The position numbers and the translations under genes are program-made. A stretch of DNA of 64,000 nucleotides from an uncultured Mollicutes bacterium (GTDB taxonomy: Bacteria > Bacillota_I > Bacilli_A > RFN20 > CAG-826): the NCBI GenBank assembly GCA_900540385.1, contig UQFY01000006.1:21533-85532 (forward strand). Reading direction: 5' to 3'. The notes below the pieces were generated by a model, which saw only the letters and a program-made list of their open reading frames with translations, ran no database searches and was not told the DNA's origin. Positions 1-7,935 of this stretch are shown here, piece by piece. Position 1 is the stretch's first letter. The number at the start of each line of letters is the position of its first letter.

Positions 1-255
1 GATGTTGCCTTCGGTAACCGTATCTTGAATCAAATCGAAACCATCGTTCCTCTTTATATCGCCCTTGGTGGTAAAAAAGAAGAAATCTTGGATTTCATGT
101 TAACAAGAAAAGTCGTTTGCAAACTTGAAGGAAGATTTGAAGACTTTGTCAAACCAGCCTTAAAGAACTTACTTGTCTTGCTTGATAAGACATATGGCAA
201 AGGTGACTTCCCTAATAGTGCAGCCTATATCAATAAATTAATCAAAAAATTATAA
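1..255 (+). CDS. AAA+ ATPase, McrB/MoxR-like, C-terminal fragment (5' end outside window)
   Basis: The reading frame is open from base 1 to the TAA at 253-255, so only the last 84 residues are present. No Walker motifs lie inside the window. The visible part has a form typical of the helical lid and tail of McrB-like AAA+ ATPases: a helix after 'DVAFGNRI', then 'KVVCKLEGRFEDFVKPALKN', then a late 'FPNSAAYINKL' segment. In McrB-type proteins the matching segment is the 'K-x-L-P-R-x-x-G ... FP-x-S' tail. The family assignment is therefore inferred from the tail alone. The next gene starts 3 nt after the stop, so the two are almost surely co-transcribed and translationally coupled. An ATPase next to a DUF2357-like partner is a known pairing in McrBC-like loci. 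Confidence 0.5.
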   Translation, partial: DVAFGNRILNQIETIVPLYIALGGKKEEILDFMLTRKVVCKLEGRFEDFVKPALKNLLVLLDKTYGKGDFPNSAAYINKLIKKL

Positions 256-257
256 AA

Positions 258-1547
258 ATGAGAAACGTCGAGGAAATCTCGCTCAAAGAAGGGGTCAAGA
301 AGCTAGAAGATATCTTCCTTCTTTCTCCCTCTTTAGAGAAGAGCTATGCAACAATCTTAGAAAAAGAACTTCCTTCTTTACAAAGGATTTCTTTTTCGCA
401 CGATAAAAAGATTTTTGCTTCCTATCAAAACATTCTTAACGTTATTTCCTCGATTGCCTTAAAACCATTCACTCTCAATAAAAGAGAAGAAATTATCGAA
501 GCATCAGGCAAAGCCTCTGCTATCTCCGATGAAGCTTTCCGCAAAACCTTAAAAGATTCTTCTCTTTGGAAAAGATATGACCATGAGATGCTTCCAGAAG
601 AAGTCTATTATTTCCAATATTATGACGAACTTCTTACCTATGAGAACATCTTCATTATTACTTTGTTAGAGATGATTTCTTCGGAATTAGAGAAATATCG
701 TTCTTTTTACGTTTCTCTTTTAAAAACCAGCGATGAATCTTCTTCTCTTACCTTAGAAGGAGATTTTCTCTCCAATGCCTTAGAAGACACTTTAAAAACA
801 GAACATAAGCTTCTAAAGATTAAGAACACTTCCTTCTATAAGAGTGTTTCCCGTTCTAGCAAACGTATTAAAAACGTTATTCCAACGAATATCCTTTTAA
901 GAAACCAAAGATATAATGCCGCATACAAGTTCTATAAAGAGATGATCACCTATGAAGATGTGTCCTCTTTAAAAGAAGATCTTGCTAGATATTGGTATAT
1001 CCTTCTTTTAAAAGAACTTCGTAAAGAAGGTTACCTTCTTCGTGATAATAAAGCTCAACTGATGGATAAAAAGAAAATCCTTCTTCCTTCCTCCCTTCAT
1101 TTTAAGAAAGGAAAAGAGATGGAACTTTCTTTAAGTTATCTTGAAAAAGAAAACGCCTTCCTTTTAGAAGGCAAGATGAGCAAAGTCGATGGAAAAGTCC
1201 TTCTTTATCTAGAAAGCAATGAACCTTTCCCTTATATGGAAGAAAAAGAAGGGGTCATTGGCAATGATTTCCTCTCTCTTTGGCATTATGGCTATAAAAC
1301 GGAGACGGAAAACGTCCTATTTAGCAATGATTATCTAACCGAAGAAGAACTGATTCATCTTTTCTTTTCCTCCCATTTTATCGAGAACCAAGGAAACGAA
1401 GAAATCTATTCTAAGTATTGCCCTGTTTGTAAGAGTGACTCATTAAAAGAGAAAGATCATATGTATTTATGCGAAGATTGCTCTTCCTTTTATCATTTAG
1501 ATAATAAAGGAAAGATTATCTTCCTTAACCGTAGGAGAAATAAGTGA
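258..1547 (+). CDS. DUF2357-like protein with C-terminal zinc ribbon
   Basis: This 429-residue, largely helical, charged protein has no signal peptide or membrane segment, so it is probably cytoplasmic. Around residues 195-225 is a basic stretch, 'RIKNVIPTNILLRNQRY' followed by 'YKFYKEM', which resembles the 'P-x-NILL-x-N-x-xY-x-x-xY-x-FY' signature I associate with DUF2357 proteins that accompany McrB-like ATPases. The C-terminus holds a zinc ribbon with Cys388, Cys391, Cys405 and Cys408. I see no PD-(D/E)XK nuclease motif, which many DUF2357 proteins carry, so this may be an adaptor rather than an enzyme. It starts 3 nt after the AAA+ gene and overlaps the next gene by 4 nt (GTGA), which places it between an ATPase and an ABC transporter. 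The DUF2357 assignment is tentative. The zinc ribbon is directly visible. Confidence 0.5.
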   Translation: MRNVEEISLKEGVKKLEDIFLLSPSLEKSYATILEKELPSLQRISFSHDKKIFASYQNILNVISSIALKPFTLNKREEIIEASGKASAISDEAFRKTLKDSSLWKRYDHEMLPEEVYYFQYYDELLTYENIFIITLLEMISSELEKYRSFYVSLLKTSDESSSLTLEGDFLSNALEDTLKTEHKLLKIKNTSFYKSVSRSSKRIKNVIPTNILLRNQRYNAAYKFYKEMITYEDVSSLKEDLARYWYILLLKELRKEGYLLRDNKAQLMDKKKILLPSSLHFKKGKEMELSLSYLEKENAFLLEGKMSKVDGKVLLYLESNEPFPYMEEKEGVIGNDFLSLWHYGYKTETENVLFSNDYLTEEELIHLFFSSHFIENQGNEEIYSKYCPVCKSDSLKEKDHMYLCEDCSSFYHLDNKGKIIFLNRRRNK

Positions 1548-2329
1548 AAAACAACGAAGCAAAAGAAAATAAGGAACTCGAAGAAAGAGATTTCGACGAG
1601 AATACGCCTGCTATCTTGATTCAAGACCTTCATAAATCCTACGGGAAGAAAGAAGTCTTGAAAGGATTAAACCTTGAAGTCAAACAAGGTGAACTTTTCG
1701 GTTTCATCGGAAGAAATGGCGCAGGTAAATCCACGACCATCGACTGCATGATCGGCTTAAAGAAATTCAATTCCGGAAAGATTGAACTTCTTTCCTACGA
1801 TGTCGTGCAAGAACCTTTACTAGCCAAATCCCATTTCGGATACGTCCCATCTGAACCAACGGTCTACGAAGCAATGACAGGATATGAATATCTCGAATTC
1901 GTGGCCTCCATCTATCAAATTTCCGAAGGCCAATTCAAAGCCAACTATAAATACCTCTGCAACCGTCTTCAATTAAGAGAAGAAGACCTTGAAGTACCTG
2001 CTTCAAATTATTCTCATGGTATGAAACAGAAACTCTGTTTGGTCGCATCCTTATTAAATAACCCAGATATCTGGATCTTAGATGAGCCCACCGTCGGACT
2101 TGATGTTATTGCCGTTGAGGAATTAAAAAAGATGATGAAAGAGTATTCCGAACATGGAAAAACGGTTTTCGTCACCTCCCATAATATTGAATTAGTCGCT
2201 AAGATTTGTGACCGTGTCGCGATTACCAACGAAGGCAAAATCGCCCATCTTTTGGATTTAAACAAAGATCCGAATAAGCGTCTTCAATTGCCACGCCTTT
2301 TCTTTGAAATCTACGAGGGGAAGAAATAA
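1544..2329 (+). CDS. ABC transporter ATP-binding protein (ABC-2 / CcmA type)
   Basis: This is the nucleotide-binding subunit of an ABC-2 type transporter. Walker A is GRNGAGKST at residues 56-64, the signature is YSHGMKQK at 156-163 (a variant of LSGGQ), Walker B is WILDEP at 177-182, and the switch His is in 'TSHN' at 211-214. The 'SHGM-KQK' form of the signature is common in the CcmA/YhaQ group that pairs with polytopic ABC-2 permeases. The start is GTG at 1544, overlapping the upstream TGA (GTGA), with a purine-rich AGGAG just upstream. The first 22 residues are a charged extension before the ABC domain. The next gene begins at the stop codon (TAATG). Substrate cannot be read from the sequence; the neighbours point to an envelope or surface role. 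Confidence 0.9.
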   Translation: MKNNEAKENKELEERDFDENTPAILIQDLHKSYGKKEVLKGLNLEVKQGELFGFIGRNGAGKSTTIDCMIGLKKFNSGKIELLSYDVVQEPLLAKSHFGYVPSEPTVYEAMTGYEYLEFVASIYQISEGQFKANYKYLCNRLQLREEDLEVPASNYSHGMKQKLCLVASLLNNPDIWILDEPTVGLDVIAVEELKKMMKEYSEHGKTVFVTSHNIELVAKICDRVAITNEGKIAHLLDLNKDPNKRLQLPRLFFEIYEGKK

Positions 2330-3921
2330 TGCTCAATCTCATCGCCAAAGATTTCAAATTGATGTTTGCCAAAAATGGCTCACGCACTTCCAAGATTTTA
2401 TCTTGGATTTTTACCATTTTGGCAGGTCTTCTTTTTATTGGCCTTGAGACATATTTATTCCGTACCATTCTTTCTAAAATCTCCGTTTATGATGGTGCGG
2501 CCGAATCTTTCTTTATTCTTTTCTTATTTATTATTGCCGTTATCATGATTTTTATTGGGATGGTTACGGCTAGAAAAGCCTTCTTCTCTTCGGAAGATAT
2601 CACTCAGCTTGCTACCTATCCTATTTCTAGCACCCAAAAGGTTTTCTCTAAGCTCTTTTTCCTAGTAATCACCATGTATCTTTTCAATTTGGTGTTTGAA
2701 ATGCCTCTTTTTATCGCTTATGGCAGTTATTTCCATAAGATGGTGATTTATTTCTATATGTCGCTATATTACCCATTGCTCATCCTTATTTTTGAGTTGG
2801 GTTTCTCTTTGATTCTTGTTTATCCTTTCAAGTTATTGCTTGACTTCCTTAAGAAACATTTCTTCCTCCAGCTTGTTATGTCTTTGCTTATTTCTTTTGC
2901 AGGGGCTATCGCTTATTCCTATATCTTGAATATCTTTATTGATTTGGTTTCGAATAACCAACTCTCTAGCTTATTTACCACAAACAATATCGAACTCATC
3001 AAAAAGATCGCGGATGGCTTAATCCCGGTGAATTTCCTCATTAAAGCTATTGTGGAATACGATATTAGGATGGTTTTCCCTTATATTGGAATCTCTTTAG
3101 GCGTGTTTTTGATTGGCCTTGCTTTAATCGTCTATTTCTATTCCTATTTCTTAACCTATAACCTATCGAATAATGCCGAGATTAAGGAACATAAATACAA
3201 AAAGAGATCGATTACATACGCTTTCATTAAAAAGGAACTCATTCTTCTTTTTAGGGATTCTAACTATTTATTCTCCTTTACTTCTCTCTTATTCGTTGAA
3301 CCATTATTAACCTATCTTGTCGTTAAAGCCGTTAACACCATCTTTTCGAGTGGCAACATCGCTTATTATGTTGCCGTTGTTCCTAATCTTTTGCCTTTAA
3401 CGGATGTTTTATTAATGATGCTATTCGGGGCCATTATCTCTTCTGGCGCTTCGAATTATTTAACAAGCGAGAAAAAGAACATCCGTTTCATTAAATCGGT
3501 TCCTGTCTCTCCTTTAAAACAGCTCACGATCAAAGTCTTGATTCCTCTTAGTTTATCGATGTTATTCATGTTACTTTCCTGGATTGTTTTAAAATGCACC
3601 AATGTTGTTTCTTGGACCACGTTTGTCTTTGGTGGGCTTCTTTGTCTCTTATTGATTGCTCTTGTGAATATCGTCTCTCTTTTCGAACAGCTTAAAATCA
3701 AAAGAGGAAAACCAAGAAACTATCTTCTTTCTACTTTATACAGTTACCTTTTACCATTCGTTTTCTTCCTTCTTTCGATACGCATGGCTTATAGCCAAGT
3801 GAATATCTATTTGATTTATTTGGTTGGCTTCTTGCTTGTTGTTAGTTCTTCCTTGCCTTTCGTGATTCGTTTAAAAAGCAGAGTCTCTAATCTCTTCTTG
3901 GAATTGGAGGTCATCAACTAA
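2329..3921 (+). CDS. ABC-2 type transporter permease
   Basis: This 530-residue polytopic membrane protein has about a dozen hydrophobic segments. They include residues ~24-45, 60-80, 110-130, 145-170, 180-200, 250-275, 320-345, 355-375, 405-425 and 430-450, with two near the C-terminus. A conserved-looking 'SSTQKVFSKLFF' and a cytoplasmic 'KSVPVSPLKQLTIKVL' loop resemble the ATPase-coupling elements of large bacterial ABC-2 exporters. Its start overlaps the stop of the ATPase gene (TAATG at 2327-2331), and the following gene uses the same arrangement, so ATPase, permease and extracellular protein are probably made in fixed ratio. It is the membrane partner of the ATPase at 1544. Substrate is unknown. 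Confidence 0.85.
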   Translation: MLNLIAKDFKLMFAKNGSRTSKILSWIFTILAGLLFIGLETYLFRTILSKISVYDGAAESFFILFLFIIAVIMIFIGMVTARKAFFSSEDITQLATYPISSTQKVFSKLFFLVITMYLFNLVFEMPLFIAYGSYFHKMVIYFYMSLYYPLLILIFELGFSLILVYPFKLLLDFLKKHFFLQLVMSLLISFAGAIAYSYILNIFIDLVSNNQLSSLFTTNNIELIKKIADGLIPVNFLIKAIVEYDIRMVFPYIGISLGVFLIGLALIVYFYSYFLTYNLSNNAEIKEHKYKKRSITYAFIKKELILLFRDSNYLFSFTSLLFVEPLLTYLVVKAVNTIFSSGNIAYYVAVVPNLLPLTDVLLMMLFGAIISSGASNYLTSEKKNIRFIKSVPVSPLKQLTIKVLIPLSLSMLFMLLSWIVLKCTNVVSWTTFVFGGLLCLLLIALVNIVSLFEQLKIKRGKPRNYLLSTLYSYLLPFVFFLLSIRMAYSQVNIYLIYLVGFLLVVSSSLPFVIRLKSRVSNLFLELEVIN

Positions 3922-6287
3922 TGAATAAGAAAAATATCATTATCTTATTGTTGATGCCTTTTATCATTGCTTTAGCATGCTTAACCTCCATCAACATCAC
4001 CTTCAATTTAATTGATACGGACATTATTGGCATTCGTTGGGATTATCAAGCCAATGAAGCTTATCGTGTATCCGATACGGCCTATGAATTAAAAGCCATT
4101 GGCGAAAATCAGAAGAATTATCCGGTGATGAATTCTTCCTTAGTATGGAAAGTTACGAATCTTGATTCTTCCGATACGGAAATACACGCTAAGATTGTCG
4201 ATGGAAATAAGCTTCTTGCTTTGAAAGCGGGTAACGTTATCATTTCCGTTTCGAATCAAAAAGGGACGGTTCAAAAACAAATGAACGCCTTGATTTATGA
4301 TAATTCCGCGATTGTGATTAATTCCTTACATAAAGGCAGTGGTTCAAATATTGATAAACGCACCTATTTTGGACAATATGATTTGAAAAACTCCAAGGAA
4401 AAGGCTGATGCCACGATTCCTCTTAGTGTGACTTGCTATCCTTCTTCTTTGAAAGAAAACATTGAAGTCTCTTATCTTTCGAAGAACCTTAGCTACGATA
4501 AGTCCTCTTCGATTCTTTCGATTCATTCTTCTTTAGAGAATGATGAAGAATCTAAAATCTCTTTCTCTTTTAAAGGGGAAAGCAAAACCGATAGCGAAGT
4601 ATCTTATTCCTTCCTTGTCGTTAAAGATGGGGTGAATGTCTATTCTTATGATGATTTGATGTATTGCACAAATAAGTCGGAGAATGGTGAAGTAGTTGTC
4701 CTACAAACCTCTTTAGAAAGTGAAGAAAACCTTGAAAACAACAAAGACGCGTCTCTTTTTGGCAAGAAAGAAAATGGCAAATGGTCCTTTAAAAACGATG
4801 TATATTCCTTTAGCACCCATTGGAACGCTTCCTATATTGCTAAGTGGAACGAATATTGCAAAACCCATAAGGAATATTCACCTATCTCTGATCAAGTTTT
4901 AGTCGGTATCCATGTTCAAAAAGATTTCTATGGCAATGGTTACACCCTTAATCTTCATAATTTAACCTATCCTTATTCTTCAACCACCGTTAATGGGGTT
5001 ATTGTTCCTACCTTAAGCAACGATAACCTTTTTAGAGGACCATTATCTTTCTTCACTCTTGGTGATCCAAACGGCATGCCTCTTGTTACGGCTTATGGAC
5101 AAGATAATATCGGGATGTATCTTGATGGAGATAATATCACCCTTAATGATATCAACCTTAAAAACTGTGACTTCGGTAATAACCTTTCCAATTTGGAATA
5201 TGTGGGAACGACTTTAGAAACATATGGTAAAAACATTACCGTGAAAAATTCCCGTATCTCCAATGGCAAAACCGTTATGCGTGCCTATTCTAGCGATGTT
5301 CTTTTAGAGAACTCCCTTCTTTCTTATGCAAGAAACTTCCTTCTCTCCCTTGGTTCTTATGAATATCTTCCTGTGGATGAAAGTAGCATTCATCAATATA
5401 TCGACGATACAGGAAGGAAGACTTCCTCTAATCTTGCGGAATATTGTAAGAGTGGAAGTAGCGCCGATACGATGATGACAAACTTCATCTCTGGAAACGT
5501 TACCTCCCACACAAAAGAAGGATTATTCTCTCTCCAAGATGGCTTTGATTATTCGAAGGATGATATTTCTTCCATCTATAAAGGACATATTGAAGTCAAA
5601 GACACTTATTTCTATATGAGTAATATTGCTTCGATTGCCTTCGAAAGCATGTTTAATGGCCCTTATCTTTATTCCTCAATCCCATCTTTAATCGGTCAAA
5701 TCTTTGGCTCTATCTCCTCGGAAGGGAAATCCCTTGTCCCTCTTGAAGCAAAGAATTGTGGGGGTATCTCTTATCCTGTTGAACTGACGATTTCTGGCAA
5801 GACACGTTTCTATGATTATAAGAAACAAGAAGGAATGGATCTTACGGGATTAATCCGTGAAAACATCTCGAAGATCGCCAATTCCATCTTACAAGATAAG
5901 GAAGTTAATATCACCATTGACGACATCTTCCCGATTAAGAGCCTTCTTTACCGCGAAGCTCGAAAGAAAAAGCTGATTTATCAAGAGAATATCTCTGTTC
6001 CAATCGCCTATTATGGAGGAGGGGCAAACTACTCCAAAGTGATTTATAATAGAGATGCGGAAGTGCGTGAGCATATCCAAAACGAAGTAAAAACCGATAT
6101 GCTTAGTGAACTTCTTGCTCTTGGCGGATCTTCTGTCTCATCAATGACGGGCATCCGTTCCATGATGAAGCGTTGCGTCCTTGCCTGCATAGGCTTCAAT
6201 GATTTCCGTTTCTCCTTAATAAAAGGAGATGGATACCTTTATGGGGAAACCCCTAAAGTGAGCGATTTGATTTCCAATTCCAAATAA
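3921..6287 (+). CDS. Membrane-anchored extracellular protein with beta-helix-like region
   Basis: This 788-residue protein starts with a single hydrophobic anchor (about residues 6-27) and is then almost entirely extracellular in composition. Residues ~35-110 look like an Ig-like fold ('LKAGNVIISVSNQKGTV'). From about 330 to 470 there is a run of short N/G-rich strands such as 'GDNITLNDINLKNCDF', 'KNITVKNSRISNGK' and 'SDVLLENSLLSYA'. These are typical coils of a right-handed parallel beta-helix, as in pectate-lyase-like proteins. I see no clear catalytic signature, so I do not call it an enzyme. Its ATG overlaps the permease stop (TAATG), which ties it to the ABC transporter as a possible extracellular subunit, substrate-capture protein or cargo. 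A Shine-Dalgarno AAGGAG just after its stop serves the next gene. Confidence 0.6.
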   Translation: MNKKNIIILLLMPFIIALACLTSINITFNLIDTDIIGIRWDYQANEAYRVSDTAYELKAIGENQKNYPVMNSSLVWKVTNLDSSDTEIHAKIVDGNKLLALKAGNVIISVSNQKGTVQKQMNALIYDNSAIVINSLHKGSGSNIDKRTYFGQYDLKNSKEKADATIPLSVTCYPSSLKENIEVSYLSKNLSYDKSSSILSIHSSLENDEESKISFSFKGESKTDSEVSYSFLVVKDGVNVYSYDDLMYCTNKSENGEVVVLQTSLESEENLENNKDASLFGKKENGKWSFKNDVYSFSTHWNASYIAKWNEYCKTHKEYSPISDQVLVGIHVQKDFYGNGYTLNLHNLTYPYSSTTVNGVIVPTLSNDNLFRGPLSFFTLGDPNGMPLVTAYGQDNIGMYLDGDNITLNDINLKNCDFGNNLSNLEYVGTTLETYGKNITVKNSRISNGKTVMRAYSSDVLLENSLLSYARNFLLSLGSYEYLPVDESSIHQYIDDTGRKTSSNLAEYCKSGSSADTMMTNFISGNVTSHTKEGLFSLQDGFDYSKDDISSIYKGHIEVKDTYFYMSNIASIAFESMFNGPYLYSSIPSLIGQIFGSISSEGKSLVPLEAKNCGGISYPVELTISGKTRFYDYKKQEGMDLTGLIRENISKIANSILQDKEVNITIDDIFPIKSLLYREARKKKLIYQENISVPIAYYGGGANYSKVIYNRDAEVREHIQNEVKTDMLSELLALGGSSVSSMTGIRSMMKRCVLACIGFNDFRFSLIKGDGYLYGETPKVSDLISNSK

Positions 6288-6298
6288 GGAGAAAACAA

Positions 6299-7315
6299 AT
6301 GAAAAAAACAATCAAAACAATTTTACTTAGCTTAGGCCTTCTTATGACGCCACTCTCCTTAATGGGATGCACATTCTTTAACACGAACGATTCCGTCGTG
6401 AACATTAAAAACATCGATGTGAAGAAAGACCAAGATGGCAATACCATTATCACCATCTATTACACAGACGTGAACTCTGAACCTACAACCTTCACCATCC
6501 CTAAAGGCGATGATGGCAAAGAAGGAAATGGCATTAAAAACATCGAATACACCCCGTTAGAGGATGATTCTGGAACAACGGTTACCATCCATTTCACTGA
6601 TGAAAGCAAAGAGCCTGTTTCTTTTGTCGTTAAAAATGGCGAAGGCAAAAAAGGCGATGATGGCGCAGGTATTTTTGAATTAACCTCCGAAAGAGACGAA
6701 GAAAATAAACGTACGGTGATTACGATAACCTTCACCGATGATCGTGATCCGGTCACCTTGTATATACCAGACGGAGAAAAGGGCGAACAAGGTAATTCCG
6801 TTCGTACCATTACCCAAACCTTATCTAGCGATGGCACAAAATACATTGTCACTTTCTTAGATGATTTCGGGGATGTGATTTCCAGCATTGAACTCCCTCG
6901 TGCGAATTCTTGGCTATCGGGAACAACAACCCCAAGCGATGAGAATGGCAATGATGGGGATTTCTATTTCGAGACAACCCATTATTACGTCTATCAAAAA
7001 GTCGGTGGGAAATGGAATAAGGTCGCCGAACTTGGTGCAGCTAAAGAAAACGAAAAAACCCACCAAGTTACTTTTGACGTAAACGACTCCGCTACTGAAA
7101 GTGCTCTTATCGTCAGTGGGCAAAAAATCTACACCATCACCGAAGGAATGAATTTCTATTCCTCTGGTTTTGACCTTCCTATGGCTTACCGTGAAGGATA
7201 CACCTTCTCTGGCTGGATTACTTCAAAGACATATAACGTCACCCTTGGTTTATTCACCAACCTTACGGAAGTCTATAAAGACATGACCTTATACGCTTAC
7301 TGGACAAAACAATAA
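6299..7315 (+). CDS. Lipoprotein with four internal repeats, Gly-rich linkers and a C-terminal InlB-type repeat
   Basis: This 338-residue lipoprotein has the signal 'MKKTIKTILLSLGLLMTPLS' and a lipobox LMGC, with lipidated Cys24. Four beta-rich repeats follow at about 37-68, 79-112, 125-157 and 168-199. Each ends in a 'T-x-T-x-x-F-T-D ... V-T/S-F-x-I/V-P' pattern. Collagen-like Gly linkers separate the first three (around 69-78, 113-124 and 158-166, for example GDDGKEGNG). Residues 255-336 match a Listeria-Bacteroides (InlB B-type) repeat, with 'V-T-F-D-V', 'REGYTFSGW' and a final 'DMTLYAYW'. Such repeats occur in surface-exposed adhesin or spacer proteins. A good AAGGAG lies 5' of the ATG. 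The gene sits inside the same packed run as the ABC transporter and surface proteins, 11 nt after the previous stop. Confidence 0.75.
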   Translation: MKKTIKTILLSLGLLMTPLSLMGCTFFNTNDSVVNIKNIDVKKDQDGNTIITIYYTDVNSEPTTFTIPKGDDGKEGNGIKNIEYTPLEDDSGTTVTIHFTDESKEPVSFVVKNGEGKKGDDGAGIFELTSERDEENKRTVITITFTDDRDPVTLYIPDGEKGEQGNSVRTITQTLSSDGTKYIVTFLDDFGDVISSIELPRANSWLSGTTTPSDENGNDGDFYFETTHYYVYQKVGGKWNKVAELGAAKENEKTHQVTFDVNDSATESALIVSGQKIYTITEGMNFYSSGFDLPMAYREGYTFSGWITSKTYNVTLGLFTNLTEVYKDMTLYAYWTKQ

Positions 7316-7320
7316 CAAAC

Positions 7321-7935
7321 ATGAAAGAAAGAACCCCTGGCAAACATACCTTATTAGGGACCTTAATCGCCATCATGGCAGTGGTCGGAAGTGTTTCCGT
7401 TGGTTTTTCAGCATGGACATTTGGGAATAATGTAGGGGGCGTGAGTGGCGATTTGACCATTAATGCTGATAAAGTAACGGGGAATTATTTTGAAGCGAAC
7501 ATTCTTTCTCCTGCTCTTGTTACGGAATATGGCTTTCTCGTGGATGATACGTTTACAAATTCTTCCACCTTCACGCTTACTTTCAATATCAAAGACTTTC
7601 AAGACGTTCTTCAAAGCAAAATCAATTTTGATTTCACTTTAAATTATGATTCCTCAAAGCTTTCTTTTGATATGTTTTCTAAGGATAATTGCGAAGTTTC
7701 TCAAACTCTTCGTAATGGAGGTTCTTCCCTTCAATCTTGGGTAGAGCAAAGCCAAGCGTATAGCTTAAAAGGCCATTTTGATTTGGTTTTACCATCCTCT
7801 TATCCAGAAAATGGCATCTTTAACGACATTAAAATCAAGGTTAAAAACTTTGATTTTTCAGGTAATAATGGCAAGGCTCTTGCCTCTACATTGCCTTCGC
7901 TTAAATTGCATCTAACAACGGTGGTGGGTCTCTAA
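7321..7935 (+). CDS. Surface protein with N-terminal anchor, SipW/TasA-like layout
   Basis: This 204-residue protein has a short basic N-terminus (KERTPGKH), a hydrophobic segment at about residues 10-30 and then 'GFSAWTFGNN' at the membrane exit. The rest is beta-rich and extracellular in character. The layout (long hydrophobic signal, an aromatic motif at its end, then a compact beta domain) resembles SipW-dependent TasA/camelysin-type secreted proteins, but I cannot confirm a homologue. The same aromatic exit motif appears in the next gene as 'CFGSWTFVHD'. The ATG follows the previous stop by 5 nt with no obvious Shine-Dalgarno, and its own stop overlaps the next start (TAATG). Confidence 0.6.
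   Translation: MKERTPGKHTLLGTLIAIMAVVGSVSVGFSAWTFGNNVGGVSGDLTINADKVTGNYFEANILSPALVTEYGFLVDDTFTNSSTFTLTFNIKDFQDVLQSKINFDFTLNYDSSKLSFDMFSKDNCEVSQTLRNGGSSLQSWVEQSQAYSLKGHFDLVLPSSYPENGIFNDIKIKVKNFDFSGNNGKALASTLPSLKLHLTTVVGL

Noticed and set aside
6460..6951. 163-residue minus-strand open frame opposite the lipoprotein gene
   Set aside because: It is antisense to a clear coding gene, Ser/Pro-rich by codon reflection and has no start signals, so it is a shadow frame.
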